Virus record (IMG/VR): IMGVR_UViG_3300050011_000393
Location: 32,668 to 96,667 of that record
Direction: 5' to 3' (one strand)
Length of the DNA: 64,000 bases
Source: a virus
Position numbers and translations under genes: made by a program. How positions within the stretch are numbered: the stretch's first letter is position 1; each line of letters begins with the position of its first letter. Below, in pieces: positions 1 through 7,457 of the stretch. The notes under the pieces were generated by a model, which saw nothing but the letters and a program-made list of their open reading frames with translations, made no database searches and was not told the origin of the DNA.

Positions 1-1
1 G

Positions 2-133
2 AACGAAGCCAACCCCGATACGCTTTTGACGTCTTATAGAAATCATTTGCGGACGCATGCCTTGAATTTAGCAAACGCAAATCCGAATGATCGAGAGTTT
101 TTGACCGGATGGCTCTCGCGGATCAATTCATAA
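2..133 (+). CDS. 3' end of a hypothetical protein (partial)
   Basis: An open frame enters from the left edge and ends at TAA 131-133, giving 43 residues that finish with ...FLTGWLSRINS. No start is visible, so only the C-terminus is present. The stretch is polar and rich in Asn and Leu; I do not recognise the family. It is followed directly by a late-type promoter, so it is probably the last gene of an upstream unit. Confidence 0.55.
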   Translation, partial: NEANPDTLLTSYRNHLRTHALNLANANPNDREFLTGWLSRINS

Positions 134-136
134 GGA

Positions 137-156
137 GACTAAACCATCCATAAGTG
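137..156 (+). promoter_or_regulatory. Putative phage late promoter, copy 1
   Basis: GACT at 137-140, 8 bases, then CATAAGTG at 149-156. It matches the GACT-N8-CATAAGTR pattern repeated 14 times in the window. It precedes the small-gene run that starts at 262. Between it and 262 there is an open frame without ATG (a TTG near 167 could start it) that I could not support as a gene. Confidence 0.7.
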
Positions 157-261
157 TAAAAACAATTTGGGCGAGCGACGGCGCTACAAGGCTCTTCAGA
201 AATTGGGGCCAGTCAAAGAAATACCGTCGCCCTTTTTTCGCATAGGACAGGTGGTGGGGCC

Positions 262-447
262 ATGGGAGCAACACGAAGACTTCTGACGTATAAATGCGAA
301 AAAGGGCACGTAATGCAAAAAACATATCCTCTCGGGGTTCGGTTTGACGACGTAGACGAAACAACTTGTTCGGAGTGCTTGGCTGTGAGCGAAGTTAAAA
401 AAGCCTTCCTGATGTTCGCGGAGGCCGTCTCAGCAGTCCGCAAATAA
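262..447 (+). CDS. Small zinc-ribbon-like protein
   Basis: A 61-residue protein with two cysteine groups, a single Cys followed by GH near residue 12 and a C-x2-C near residue 36, spaced like a short metal-binding ribbon. There are no catalytic motifs. The ATG at 262 follows a purine-rich GGTGGTGGGG stretch. It is the first convincing ORF behind late promoter copy 1. Function unknown; zinc binding is inferred from cysteine spacing only. Confidence 0.55.
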   Translation: MGATRRLLTYKCEKGHVMQKTYPLGVRFDDVDETTCSECLAVSEVKKAFLMFAEAVSAVRK

Positions 448-450
448 AAA

Positions 451-750
451 ATGACATCTGACTCACATCGGTACTATTGCCAGAGATGCGACCGTTTCCT
501 CTACGGAGCATTGTTGGCGGACCTTATTTCAGCGGTGAATATCCACGCGAGTTGTTTTCATCCGTCGGATTTTTCGGCCTGGACCGAAAAAGGAATTATC
601 TTGTCCGCTCAATACACTTATTTGGAGGGGGCGGTGCCGCCTTATTTACTATCGCAGGGAATTGTCGCCCCTCCTGCCGTTATCACTCTTCCGGAAATCA
701 CCGAGAACGACAGAAAAATGCTGGCCAAGGGGCATGTGAAATGGGACTAA
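451..750 (+). CDS. Hypothetical protein with N-terminal CxxC
   Basis: 99 residues, beginning 3 bases after the previous stop. The N-terminus carries a C-x2-C pair near residues 10-13 (CQRC) and a later Cys-Phe-His, compatible with a small metal site; the rest is unremarkable. Its end overlaps the next small gene by 10 bases, as in a translationally coupled run. I do not recognise the family. Confidence 0.5.
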   Translation: MTSDSHRYYCQRCDRFLYGALLADLISAVNIHASCFHPSDFSAWTEKGIILSAQYTYLEGAVPPYLLSQGIVAPPAVITLPEITENDRKMLAKGHVKWD

Positions 751-833
751 AACTCTTTTTGGTTTTTGTTTTTGTGTCGCTTCTTGGCGGGCTCTGCGAC
801 CGCTGGTACGCTGTTTGGAGGCATCGCAAATGA
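741..833 (+). CDS. Tiny membrane protein
   Basis: A 30-residue ORF starting MGLKLFLVFVFVSLLGG, a single hydrophobic segment followed by a basic tail (WRHRK). It starts inside the end of the upstream gene and its TGA shares bases with the next ATG (ATGA). The overlaps on both sides and the clean membrane segment argue that it is a real gene. Role unknown. Confidence 0.5.
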   Translation: MGLKLFLVFVFVSLLGGLCDRWYAVWRHRK

Positions 834-1015
834 CGGCTACCGAAGAAAAACTTCTTGAACTCGGAAATGCCTTGGCGCGCGCAACAGGCCATCATATTGC
901 CCGAGGATGTCCGAAGATTTCTCCTGCGGTTCCGTGTACGTGTGGAGCAGGTCTAGAGCAAGCGAAGGCCCTAGACGCCTGGCAAAGATTTCTTGACCAA
1001 GTAAAGGAGCAGTGA
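830..1015 (+). CDS. Hypothetical protein, Cys-containing
   Basis: 61 residues from ATG 830, which overlaps the preceding TGA. The first 25 residues are predicted helical, followed by a GCP...CTCGAG region with three cysteines. I prefer this start over an upstream in-frame ATG because it creates the ATGA overlap typical of this operon. Function unknown. Confidence 0.5.
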   Translation: MTATEEKLLELGNALARATGHHIARGCPKISPAVPCTCGAGLEQAKALDAWQRFLDQVKEQ

Positions 1016-1605
1016 TGCCGCTCGACTTATGGAGCCAGGACTACTATAATCAAAAATCGTGGAAACGTGTGCATGACGCGCGTCCTGATGATTTTTTGCC
1101 ATATGACGAAGCAAAAGAAAAGTATATTGCAGAAAGTATTGAACCGACTCTCCAAAAGTATCGCCAGTCTGACCACGCCTGGTTCGCGGATTTTTCCCGC
1201 CGCAAAGGCGAAGTAATTCACTCCAGCGATTTAATTTATCGTCTTCAGCAACTGAATCCACACATCTTCGTGCAGCAACAGTATAACTTTCCGTCGGACT
1301 GGGGGCTGTACACCTCGGCTCTTGGCCGCATTCAGTTTTTGACCGGGTTGCCTAAGGGGTGGTTGACAGAATTTTCTTACGCGATCACAGATGACCGAGA
1401 TTTGCCGACAGAAGAGCGGCGGGGTTGGCGGACAGTTTTGGTCTACGCTTTGATGAAAGGTGCGATTACCTGGGAGCAGGTGATTGCTGAATTCGGCGAG
1501 CCGCAGGACGGGTTTAACGAGCAACGGTGGTGTGAGGCCACCGCCGCATTTCGCCATGGCGGAGACCAGATATCGCAGCGAAATATCGCGAACGTCCTCG
1601 ACTAA
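1015..1605 (+). CDS. Hypothetical phage protein (196 aa)
   Basis: Begins at ATG 1015, sharing a base with the previous TGA and preceded by AAGGAG; a GTG three bases earlier is an alternative. The protein is rich in Trp and Tyr and looks globular and soluble, with no motif I can name. It ends the run of coupled genes that starts at 262; a late promoter follows it. Confidence 0.6.
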   Translation: MPLDLWSQDYYNQKSWKRVHDARPDDFLPYDEAKEKYIAESIEPTLQKYRQSDHAWFADFSRRKGEVIHSSDLIYRLQQLNPHIFVQQQYNFPSDWGLYTSALGRIQFLTGLPKGWLTEFSYAITDDRDLPTEERRGWRTVLVYALMKGAITWEQVIAEFGEPQDGFNEQRWCEATAAFRHGGDQISQRNIANVLD

Positions 1606-1619
1606 CTTCTTACAACTTA

Positions 1620-1650
1620 TTACAGAAACTGACTAATCAAACCATAAGTG
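1620..1650 (+). promoter_or_regulatory. Putative late promoter, copy 2, with extended upstream box
   Basis: TTACAGAAACTGACT at 1620-1634 runs into the core: GACT 1631-1634, 8 bases, CATAAGTG 1643-1650. The same TTACAGAAACTGACT extension occurs at 43024 and 63026 but not at the other copies. Confidence 0.75.
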
Positions 1651-1688
1651 AAGAGCAATCCAGTTGAGCAATTTCAAAGGCTATTTCA

Positions 1689-1859
1689 ATGGGCACGGAC
1701 AATCAAAACAATCGGTCTACGGCCATCACTCCCGAAATCGCAGGAAAAATCAACACAGACCTGCTCGCCGCCGTCAAGGAAGCATTCGAGGCAGGCGTAA
1801 TCGCAGGACAGCAACAAATCTTGACCGCCATACAAGAACGCATCGCCCGAGGAGAATAG
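1689..1859 (+). CDS. Small hypothetical protein (56 aa)
   Basis: ATG at 1689, 39 bases after the late-promoter core, and stop at 1857-1859 directly before the next gene's ATG. The protein is largely helical with a GINTDLLAAVKEAF-type amphipathic stretch. A longer ORF in another frame here (from 1664) is Arg/His-rich and unlikely. Function unknown. Confidence 0.5.
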   Translation: MGTDNQNNRSTAITPEIAGKINTDLLAAVKEAFEAGVIAGQQQILTAIQERIARGE

Positions 1860-1860
1860 C

Positions 1861-2388
1861 ATGTCGAACGAACAGAACAAACCGAACCCCGCAGTACCGC
1901 CCGAATTGATGACTCCCGCCGCGCAGGCGTATATGAACTCGCAGTTGAAGGAAACCGTCGCCGCGATGTTTCGTGAATTTGCCCCTATGCTTCAGAGTAT
2001 CGCTCTGACGCCCGATAAAATTCAGGCCATGGAAGAGGCTCGTCGTGCGCCCTCCGAGGAAGTGGTGAAACGCAAAGCCCGCGAGCTCCGAGAAAGAAAG
2101 ATGCAGCAAGCGGACCTCGAAGAAGCCCGCCAGCGCCAGCAAGCACTGCAAGATTCTTGCCCGCATAAATATTCTAACGGCCAGTTGTCTCTGGCTGTGA
2201 TCTCGAACCGTCCAGACCGCCAGCGCCTGCTGATTTGTTTGAAAAATCATTGCATGATTGTGCCAGGCATGTGGGTTGTCGGACCCCCGACCGAAGACCA
2301 TCCGCGCGGCCGGGTTTATTTCGAAAAACCGCACCCCGACTATCGCCGTCTGATTCAGGAATACGATACGGTCCATCAAGAAGGATAA
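1861..2388 (+). CDS. Hypothetical protein with central coiled coil
   Basis: 175 residues. Residues 60-100 are dense in Arg, Glu, Lys and Gln and should form a long helix or coiled coil. The C-terminal half holds a CPHKYSNG...CLKNHC pattern with His/Cys pairs that could bind metal. It starts one base after the previous stop and ends just before a sigma70-like promoter. Family not recognised. Confidence 0.6.
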   Translation: MSNEQNKPNPAVPPELMTPAAQAYMNSQLKETVAAMFREFAPMLQSIALTPDKIQAMEEARRAPSEEVVKRKARELRERKMQQADLEEARQRQQALQDSCPHKYSNGQLSLAVISNRPDRQRLLICLKNHCMIVPGMWVVGPPTEDHPRGRVYFEKPHPDYRRLIQEYDTVHQEG

Positions 2389-2394
2389 AATCTC

Positions 2395-2429
2395 TTGACA
2401 TTTAGAGAAGTCAATAGTACTTTAGTACT
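2395..2429 (+). promoter_or_regulatory. sigma70-like promoter overlapped by AGTAC operator
   Basis: TTGACA at 2395-2400, 17 bases, TACTTT at 2418-2423. The -10 lies inside the palindrome AGTACTTTAGTACT (2416-2429), so a bound regulator would block polymerase. It drives the glycosyltransferase pair starting at 2447. It is one of seven AGTAC palindromes in the window. Confidence 0.65.
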
Positions 2430-2446
2430 GCGGAGGGTTTAGGTTC

Positions 2447-3223
2447 ATGAGCGCACCAAAACCGAACGGTATCGTGCTGTTGATTCCGTCCAATGGGCGG
2501 AATACTTGTATTGAATGGGCGGCGGCCTTAGCGTCGTTCAGCTATCCAGTGGGAATGAACCACTTTCTGTACATGAGCAAGGCCGACCCGGACGGCGGCC
2601 ACACGCGCGCAGAACAGCGTGAAATGCTGGCCGATATGGCGGTCAAGATCAATTCCGAATACATGATGTGGATTGATGACGACACAGTCTGCCCCGCCAC
2701 CACGATTCAAGAACTGTTCTACATCCTGGCACAAAACCCCAAGGCCGCTATCGCAGGCGGTATCTACTGCACGAAATCACACCCCTCCGAACCGATTGTG
2801 TTTTTGGAACTCGGCGGCGGTCCTCACTGGCTATGGACCATGGGTGACGTATTTCCATGCAAGGGCCTCGGCACTGGGTGCATGATGGTTCGCACCAGCG
2901 TTTTGAAGGACCTCCCCAAACCGTGGTTTCAAGACACGTCGAAATCGATTGCGGGGGAGACCGAAGTGCGCGGCGGAGAAACGATTAACGTCGCCGCCCG
3001 AACCGGAACCGATGACTTGTACTTCTGCAAGAAAGTTTCTGAAGCGGGATATGACATCATCGCGCACGGGGGCATTTTACCTGTTCACGTTGATTATTCA
3101 GTGAATCCCAACGTCCCCTATAAACTCCCGAAGAACAGCCATCCAGTGACCTCATATCAAGAGCGCCTAGACGCCTTGAACGCCACGCTGCCACCTGACC
3201 AGCAGAAAGTGTTGCTGCCATGA
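2447..3223 (+). CDS. Glycosyltransferase, GT-A type
   Basis: 258 residues. The N-terminus has a beta strand plus LIPSNGR turn typical of family-2-like nucleotide-sugar binding. WIDDDT at about residues 76-80 is the metal-binding DxD motif of GT-A enzymes, followed by a region like a GT acceptor domain (GGIYCTK, GTGCMMVR). It is expected to transfer a sugar from a nucleotide donor to phage DNA, protein or host surface polymer; the acceptor is unknown. It overlaps the next gene by 4 bases, so the two transferases are likely co-translated under the AGTAC-regulated promoter at 2395. The family assignment is from motifs; substrate cannot be read. Confidence 0.75.
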   Translation: MSAPKPNGIVLLIPSNGRNTCIEWAAALASFSYPVGMNHFLYMSKADPDGGHTRAEQREMLADMAVKINSEYMMWIDDDTVCPATTIQELFYILAQNPKAAIAGGIYCTKSHPSEPIVFLELGGGPHWLWTMGDVFPCKGLGTGCMMVRTSVLKDLPKPWFQDTSKSIAGETEVRGGETINVAARTGTDDLYFCKKVSEAGYDIIAHGGILPVHVDYSVNPNVPYKLPKNSHPVTSYQERLDALNATLPPDQQKVLLP

Positions 3224-4104
3224 CGGACCTGGTGATCGGCTTCGCCGCAAATTTCACCTGGAAAGACCTCGAACCCTTCGCTGTTTCTCTTGCCCGATCA
3301 GGGTATACAGGAAAAAAAGTTTTGTTCGCGCAACGGTTGACTCAAGAGGCATGCGACTTTTTGACGTCTTTCGGCTTTGAATTACTTCCTCTTCCCGTGC
3401 TTGAGTACTCCGACCCTGAAATTACGAAGGGCGGGTACTTCGCTTACGTGGCGCGCTTCCTCTTGATTCATCGCTACCTGTACGACAACCCCGATTATAG
3501 ATTTGTGGTGTGCGCCGATACGCGTGACGTCATATTCCAGCACGACCCGATGGCATGGATCGAGAAAAATATCGGCGACAAAGGTATCGTCGCGGCGTCC
3601 GAACATATTTATCACTGGGCCCAAAAAGGAAACACTGACTGGGTCATGAAGAATTTCAAGGAAGTCGACTCTTGGATGATGTCTCAGCCCGTGTATTGTT
3701 CTGGTCTGATCTCGGGGCGCGCAGACTACATCCGAGACTTGGCCATGAGCATTTATTTGATGGGCCGCGCACTAAGCGGAAATACCTGGGGAGCAGACCA
3801 GCCATCATATAACTCAATCATACACCAGAAAGCGTACGCGGACGCAACTCTGGTTCCATCCATGTCCGATGCGTACTGCCTACACTTGGTAGTGGTGGCT
3901 TTTGAAGAATATCGCAAAATGATGACCGATGCTCCCCCTCCAGTTCAGTTTGGGACCTGCTCGTCTGATGGCATCAACCCGCCTAATATGTGGGACTACG
4001 ACCTTCGGGACCTGTCTAATTTCTCGGTCATTCACCAATACGACAGAATGCCGAAGCTGGCCGAACAGATTCGCGCGAAATATAAGATGGGTTCGGAAAA
4101 GTGA
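3220..4104 (+). CDS. Putative glycosyltransferase (GT-A-like, DxRD motif)
   Basis: 294 residues, ATGA overlap with the preceding transferase. VVCADTRDVIFQ near residues 96-107 resembles the D-x-RDVxFQ metal/donor site of nucleotide-diphospho-sugar transferases, and a later ...TWGADQPSYN... region resembles the D-Q pair seen in such folds. It probably works with the upstream enzyme in one glycosylation pathway. A late promoter overlaps its last codon, so the next group is independently transcribed. Confidence 0.65.
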   Translation: MTDLVIGFAANFTWKDLEPFAVSLARSGYTGKKVLFAQRLTQEACDFLTSFGFELLPLPVLEYSDPEITKGGYFAYVARFLLIHRYLYDNPDYRFVVCADTRDVIFQHDPMAWIEKNIGDKGIVAASEHIYHWAQKGNTDWVMKNFKEVDSWMMSQPVYCSGLISGRADYIRDLAMSIYLMGRALSGNTWGADQPSYNSIIHQKAYADATLVPSMSDAYCLHLVVVAFEEYRKMMTDAPPPVQFGTCSSDGINPPNMWDYDLRDLSNFSVIHQYDRMPKLAEQIRAKYKMGSEK

Positions 4105-4122
4105 CTTGTTCCTCCATAAGTA
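4103..4122 (+). promoter_or_regulatory. Putative phage late promoter, copy 3
   Basis: GACT 4103-4106, 8 bases, CATAAGTA 4115-4122, followed by GAGAG. It stands before the structural gene at 4174. Confidence 0.75.
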
Positions 4123-4173
4123 GAGAGCCACTAAGGTCTCCTGCAGGTTCCCTGTAGACAAGAGGAAAAGACA

Positions 4174-5145
4174 ATGGCAAATATCGTTAGCTCGCGCGGG
4201 CATAATTCATCCTTTCGAGGCGCATCTGCCCCGAGCGCATTTTATCAAATTTTGACGTCCGATTTCGGTGAACCAGTCCCAGCCGCTCCTGCGCTGACTG
4301 TTCGCACTGCTTCGGGCACGATTACCTCCACCACTTCCAACATTCAGTTGACTTGGATCACAGCAGAAGGCGTTTCGCTTCCATCAACGAGCACAGGCGT
4401 CCTAGTGAACTCGGCCGACGGCGGTGTTTCTATCGTACAGCCGACGGTGCCAACAAACGGCCAGACCGTCATCGGGTGGCAGATTTATTCGCAGGGTTCG
4501 ACGGGCGCTCCGCTGTTGAATACGGCGGGCATTGTTCCTGCTCCTCAGAATTTTACGACTACGCAAGGCGTTGTGGTCGGGTTCCCTGTGAACACGACAA
4601 CGGTTTTCCAGAACAGCCTTGGTACAGGCGCAGTGGTTCCTGCAATCGACCGCTCAGGTATTCAGCCCGCTCTGCCTTCGGTTGTAGCTGCGACTGGCAG
4701 CACGCAAGGCAATGTCGCAACTGCTACTTTCATCGTGCCGAACAACGGCTCGCAATGGAAGACTTACAAATCTGTCGGTGTGATGCGCCCTGACTCGACT
4801 CCCGAAAACTTTGGGATCAGTTCCAATTATCCTTGGGATTGTCAAGCCCCTCTTTATCCTGGCGCAACACCCGGAGCCACCACTTACACGCAAGTGGCGG
4901 TGACCCCAGGAACTTATATGACGATGAACGGCACGCTGTTTGTCTCCACTCTGGCAACCAACAGCACAGCCGCAACATTCGTCGGTGCAGCCGCATTTAA
5001 CGTCGCCAAGGGGTCAACTGTAACAGATGGTTCCGTGACGTGGCTCTGCCTCGGAAAAGCGACGGTGATTAAGGCCGTCTTTGAGAACGCAGGCACAACC
5101 ACTACCCAACCCGTGGCGCAGGAGTACGATTTGTACCAGAACTAA
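4174..5145 (+). CDS. Virion structural protein (beta-rich)
   Basis: 323 residues, strongly enriched in Thr, Ser, Val, Ala and Gly with short alternating strands, as in phage fibre or decoration proteins. Starts at ATG 4174 behind AAGAGGAAAAG. It is the first gene after late promoter copy 3 and leads the main structural block. No enzymatic motif. The exact role (fibre, head decoration, tail) cannot be assigned from the sequence alone. Confidence 0.65.
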   Translation: MANIVSSRGHNSSFRGASAPSAFYQILTSDFGEPVPAAPALTVRTASGTITSTTSNIQLTWITAEGVSLPSTSTGVLVNSADGGVSIVQPTVPTNGQTVIGWQIYSQGSTGAPLLNTAGIVPAPQNFTTTQGVVVGFPVNTTTVFQNSLGTGAVVPAIDRSGIQPALPSVVAATGSTQGNVATATFIVPNNGSQWKTYKSVGVMRPDSTPENFGISSNYPWDCQAPLYPGATPGATTYTQVAVTPGTYMTMNGTLFVSTLATNSTAATFVGAAAFNVAKGSTVTDGSVTWLCLGKATVIKAVFENAGTTTTQPVAQEYDLYQN

Positions 5146-5240
5146 AATTTCGGCACGGGCTCGCAGACGTTATCTGAGACTCTGTGGGCCCCTCGCCTTA
5201 AAATGCAGTAGAACTAAAAATTAAAACGGAGGCACCATCA

Positions 5241-5591
5241 ATGAGCGAAACACAAGCCGTACCTGTTGCGGGGACACCCGCTCCAGTAGCAACACCGAAG
5301 CCGAACGCGATTCAACTTATCGAAGCCGAACTCGCAAATTTCATCAAGCAGGCAGAAGTAGCGGCCAAGAATACGGAACAGGCTGTCGCCAATGTTCACG
5401 CTATTCAGGGCGCGATTCAAGGCACCAAGCACCTGTTGGCCAAGCTGCAAGGTGCAGCCATTGCCGCCGAAGCTGAAGTGAAGAAGGTCCTCGGCGAAGC
5501 GAAGCCTGAAGCCGTGAAGATTGTGACGGAAGTCGAGACCGAAGAGAAAACGGTCGTCGCGGATATCGAAGCCGAAGCGAAGAAACTGTAG
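5241..5591 (+). CDS. Ala/Glu-rich coiled-coil protein
   Basis: 116 residues; after a Pro/Ala N-terminus it is almost continuously helical with heptad-like Ala, Val, Glu and Lys, ending EAEAKKL. The ATG follows ACGGAGG. It lies between two structural genes and is closed by a strong terminator, so it is probably abundant and may be a virion-associated or assembly protein. Confidence 0.55.
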   Translation: MSETQAVPVAGTPAPVATPKPNAIQLIEAELANFIKQAEVAAKNTEQAVANVHAIQGAIQGTKHLLAKLQGAAIAAEAEVKKVLGEAKPEAVKIVTEVETEEKTVVADIEAEAKKL

Positions 5592-5641
5592 TTATACCGA
5601 TCTTCCAGAGACCTGCTGCTCACAGGACTGGATTGCTCCGA

Positions 5642-5681
5642 ACGCCCTGCTTCGCTAAAAACGGAGCAGGGCGTCTTTATT
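5642..5681 (+). terminator. Rho-independent terminator
   Basis: ACGCCCTGCT (5642-5651) pairs with AGCAGGGCGT (5665-5674), 10 perfect base pairs, followed by CTTTATTT. It lies between the coiled-coil gene and the adaptor-like gene. Confidence 0.8.
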
Positions 5682-5695
5682 TCAGGAGAAAAAGA

Positions 5696-7093
5696 ATGAA
5701 TTCGAACGGTGTACCAAACGTCAATCAGACCACCACTCTCCAGGCGATGGCGGATCAATTACGCATCCATACAAAGCTCCAGAACTACTTTAATGTGGGC
5801 GGGGTCGACAGCCAACCGATGCTACGTTTGGCCGACAACGTGATGCAGATGTTGCTCACCAAGCGAATGCCGTGGAAATTTAACCGCGTTCAGATGGGGT
5901 CCAATAACCCTGCCGTCAATCCTGATTTTTTCGTCACGCAAATGGGTTTCCAAGATTTTAAACATGCGGGAGCTTCTTGTTTCGCTCTGATCAACAGCGT
6001 AACTCCTGGCGGCCAGCTTCCTGCAGGCGGCGCGGGCGTGGATTTAGCGCCAGGCGTGTACCAGAACGGCAACGCACGCATTACGTATGGGCCGTTCAAC
6101 GGGGGTAATTCCTATGGGCCGACGGGAAATTGGCAAACCGCCGGAATAATATTCAACCCTACAACTGGTAATTTTACAGTTCAGTTTCTTGATCCCCACC
6201 CGTTTCAAGCCGGAAATATAGGGACGTCTCAAATTCTTATATCGGGCGTCGTTAATCCGGCGTTCAACAGCACATTCACGTACAACCAATTAGCCCAGAC
6301 CAGCCAATGGATCGGCAGCTATACCCTGGTCTCGATTCCCGACAATTTTCATATCGTACTGCAGGGCAACTCCAATCACAGCGGCGCAATCTCGAATATA
6401 TCCGCTTCGGGCAGTATCACAACGGTCTCGGTCGCTCAGACCATGACGCCTGGCGACATCATGACGTTCACTGGCGTCACGACCAACAGCGCACTGAATG
6501 GGCTGACAGTCACGCTCCTGACCGCTACAGGCAACGCAGTGACGTTTCTGACCCCATCAGGCGTAACGATCACGAACGGAGTTGATACGGGCACCATGTA
6601 CGCGGCCCCGTCTGGCGCGCCCGGCATCTGGAATCTGGGATGGGTCGAGTCGGCTGCAGTAATCGATATCAACAATCCAAGTTTTCCTCTACCTATATCT
6701 CCGATTGATGCGGTGCATCGTCTTGCTCCCGAGTATTCCAGTCGCGGAGAAGACATGAACCTGTCGTGCGAAATCGATTTCGGTAATGGAGTCGTGAAAT
6801 TTAGATTGTCCGAGCCTGTCAGCACGTATCCATTCGCTTTCAGCGTCAACTACCAAGCGAAGGCTCCGAAATTTACATCTGGCCAATCAATTTTTCAATG
6901 GCCTGATGATTTATCCTACGTGTTGTTTGAGATGCTGCTTTGGCAGGGCATGCGCTTCGCGTACGGGATTACTTCGGCTGAGACCCAAGCACAGGCGCAG
7001 TCAGCGCAGATGGCGCTTATGGCGGCTCTGGCTTCCGAAGACCGCGAAGATAATGTTCAGGCGATTACGCCGAATCGTTCGCTGATGATGTAA
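5696..7093 (+). CDS. Structural protein, possible head-tail adaptor/tail protein with inserted beta domain
   Basis: 465 residues from ATG 5696 behind CAGGAG; an upstream in-frame ATG would read through the terminator and is rejected. The N-terminal part (LADNVMQMLLTKRMPWKFNR) and C-terminal part (ILFEMLLWQGMRF-like helical region, EDREDNVQ) look like one helical/beta fold, interrupted at about residues 110-320 by Gly/Thr/Asn-rich beta material. Part of the insert (nt 6408-6600) resembles a module also seen in the proteins at 12208 and 57004. Position between fibre genes supports a tail or neck role; the adaptor idea is inference. Confidence 0.6.
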   Translation: MNSNGVPNVNQTTTLQAMADQLRIHTKLQNYFNVGGVDSQPMLRLADNVMQMLLTKRMPWKFNRVQMGSNNPAVNPDFFVTQMGFQDFKHAGASCFALINSVTPGGQLPAGGAGVDLAPGVYQNGNARITYGPFNGGNSYGPTGNWQTAGIIFNPTTGNFTVQFLDPHPFQAGNIGTSQILISGVVNPAFNSTFTYNQLAQTSQWIGSYTLVSIPDNFHIVLQGNSNHSGAISNISASGSITTVSVAQTMTPGDIMTFTGVTTNSALNGLTVTLLTATGNAVTFLTPSGVTITNGVDTGTMYAAPSGAPGIWNLGWVESAAVIDINNPSFPLPISPIDAVHRLAPEYSSRGEDMNLSCEIDFGNGVVKFRLSEPVSTYPFAFSVNYQAKAPKFTSGQSIFQWPDDLSYVLFEMLLWQGMRFAYGITSAETQAQAQSAQMALMAALASEDREDNVQAITPNRSLMM

Positions 7094-7103
7094 TCGAGGA
7101 TTT

Positions 7104-7448
7104 GTGATCACACTTACGGGCGGAAATATTGGAGTGCCGAACGGGTCCATCCGATTTCAGTTGAACCAGGATGCGCGGGTTGTCGCTGCACCATACGGCC
7201 AGGTTCCCGCAACTCTTGTGGTCACGTACCAGTTCGACGCCACGGGCAATCTGATTCAACCTTGTCCGCTATGGTCGAACGCAGAACTGACGCCACAGCT
7301 TTCGAATGTCTTGCTAGGGACTTTTTATCTTGTTGCAGTTTATTCGCAAAGCGGGGCGCTAGTATCGGGTCCGATGCGCTGGATTTTTCCGAACCCGAGC
7401 GGTTCAACTGTTGACATCGGAACGATGGTTGCGCTGGAAGTTGAATAG
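7104..7448 (+). CDS. Small fibre-module protein paralogous to the start of the fibre at 9524
   Basis: 114 residues from GTG 7104. It shares VPNGSIRFQLN-DA, AAPYG, a WSN-EL core and a TVDI end with residues 15-120 of the protein at 9524, so one is a duplicate of the other. Here the module is a separate gene, whereas at 9524 it is fused to a long fibre. It probably forms a tail-fibre attachment or connector domain. Confidence 0.65.
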   Translation: MITLTGGNIGVPNGSIRFQLNQDARVVAAPYGQVPATLVVTYQFDATGNLIQPCPLWSNAELTPQLSNVLLGTFYLVAVYSQSGALVSGPMRWIFPNPSGSTVDIGTMVALEVE

Positions 7449-7457
7449 GAGTTTTAT

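Noticed and set aside
1664-1909. ORF of 81 residues rich in Arg, His and Asn
   Set aside because: Its composition is non-protein-like and the 1689-1859 frame gives a better protein with a start just before the next gene.
5417-5758. Minus-strand ORF across the terminator
   Set aside because: It is a shadow of the coiled-coil gene and reads through a strong hairpin; most other antisense ORFs opposite long + strand genes were rejected for the same reason.
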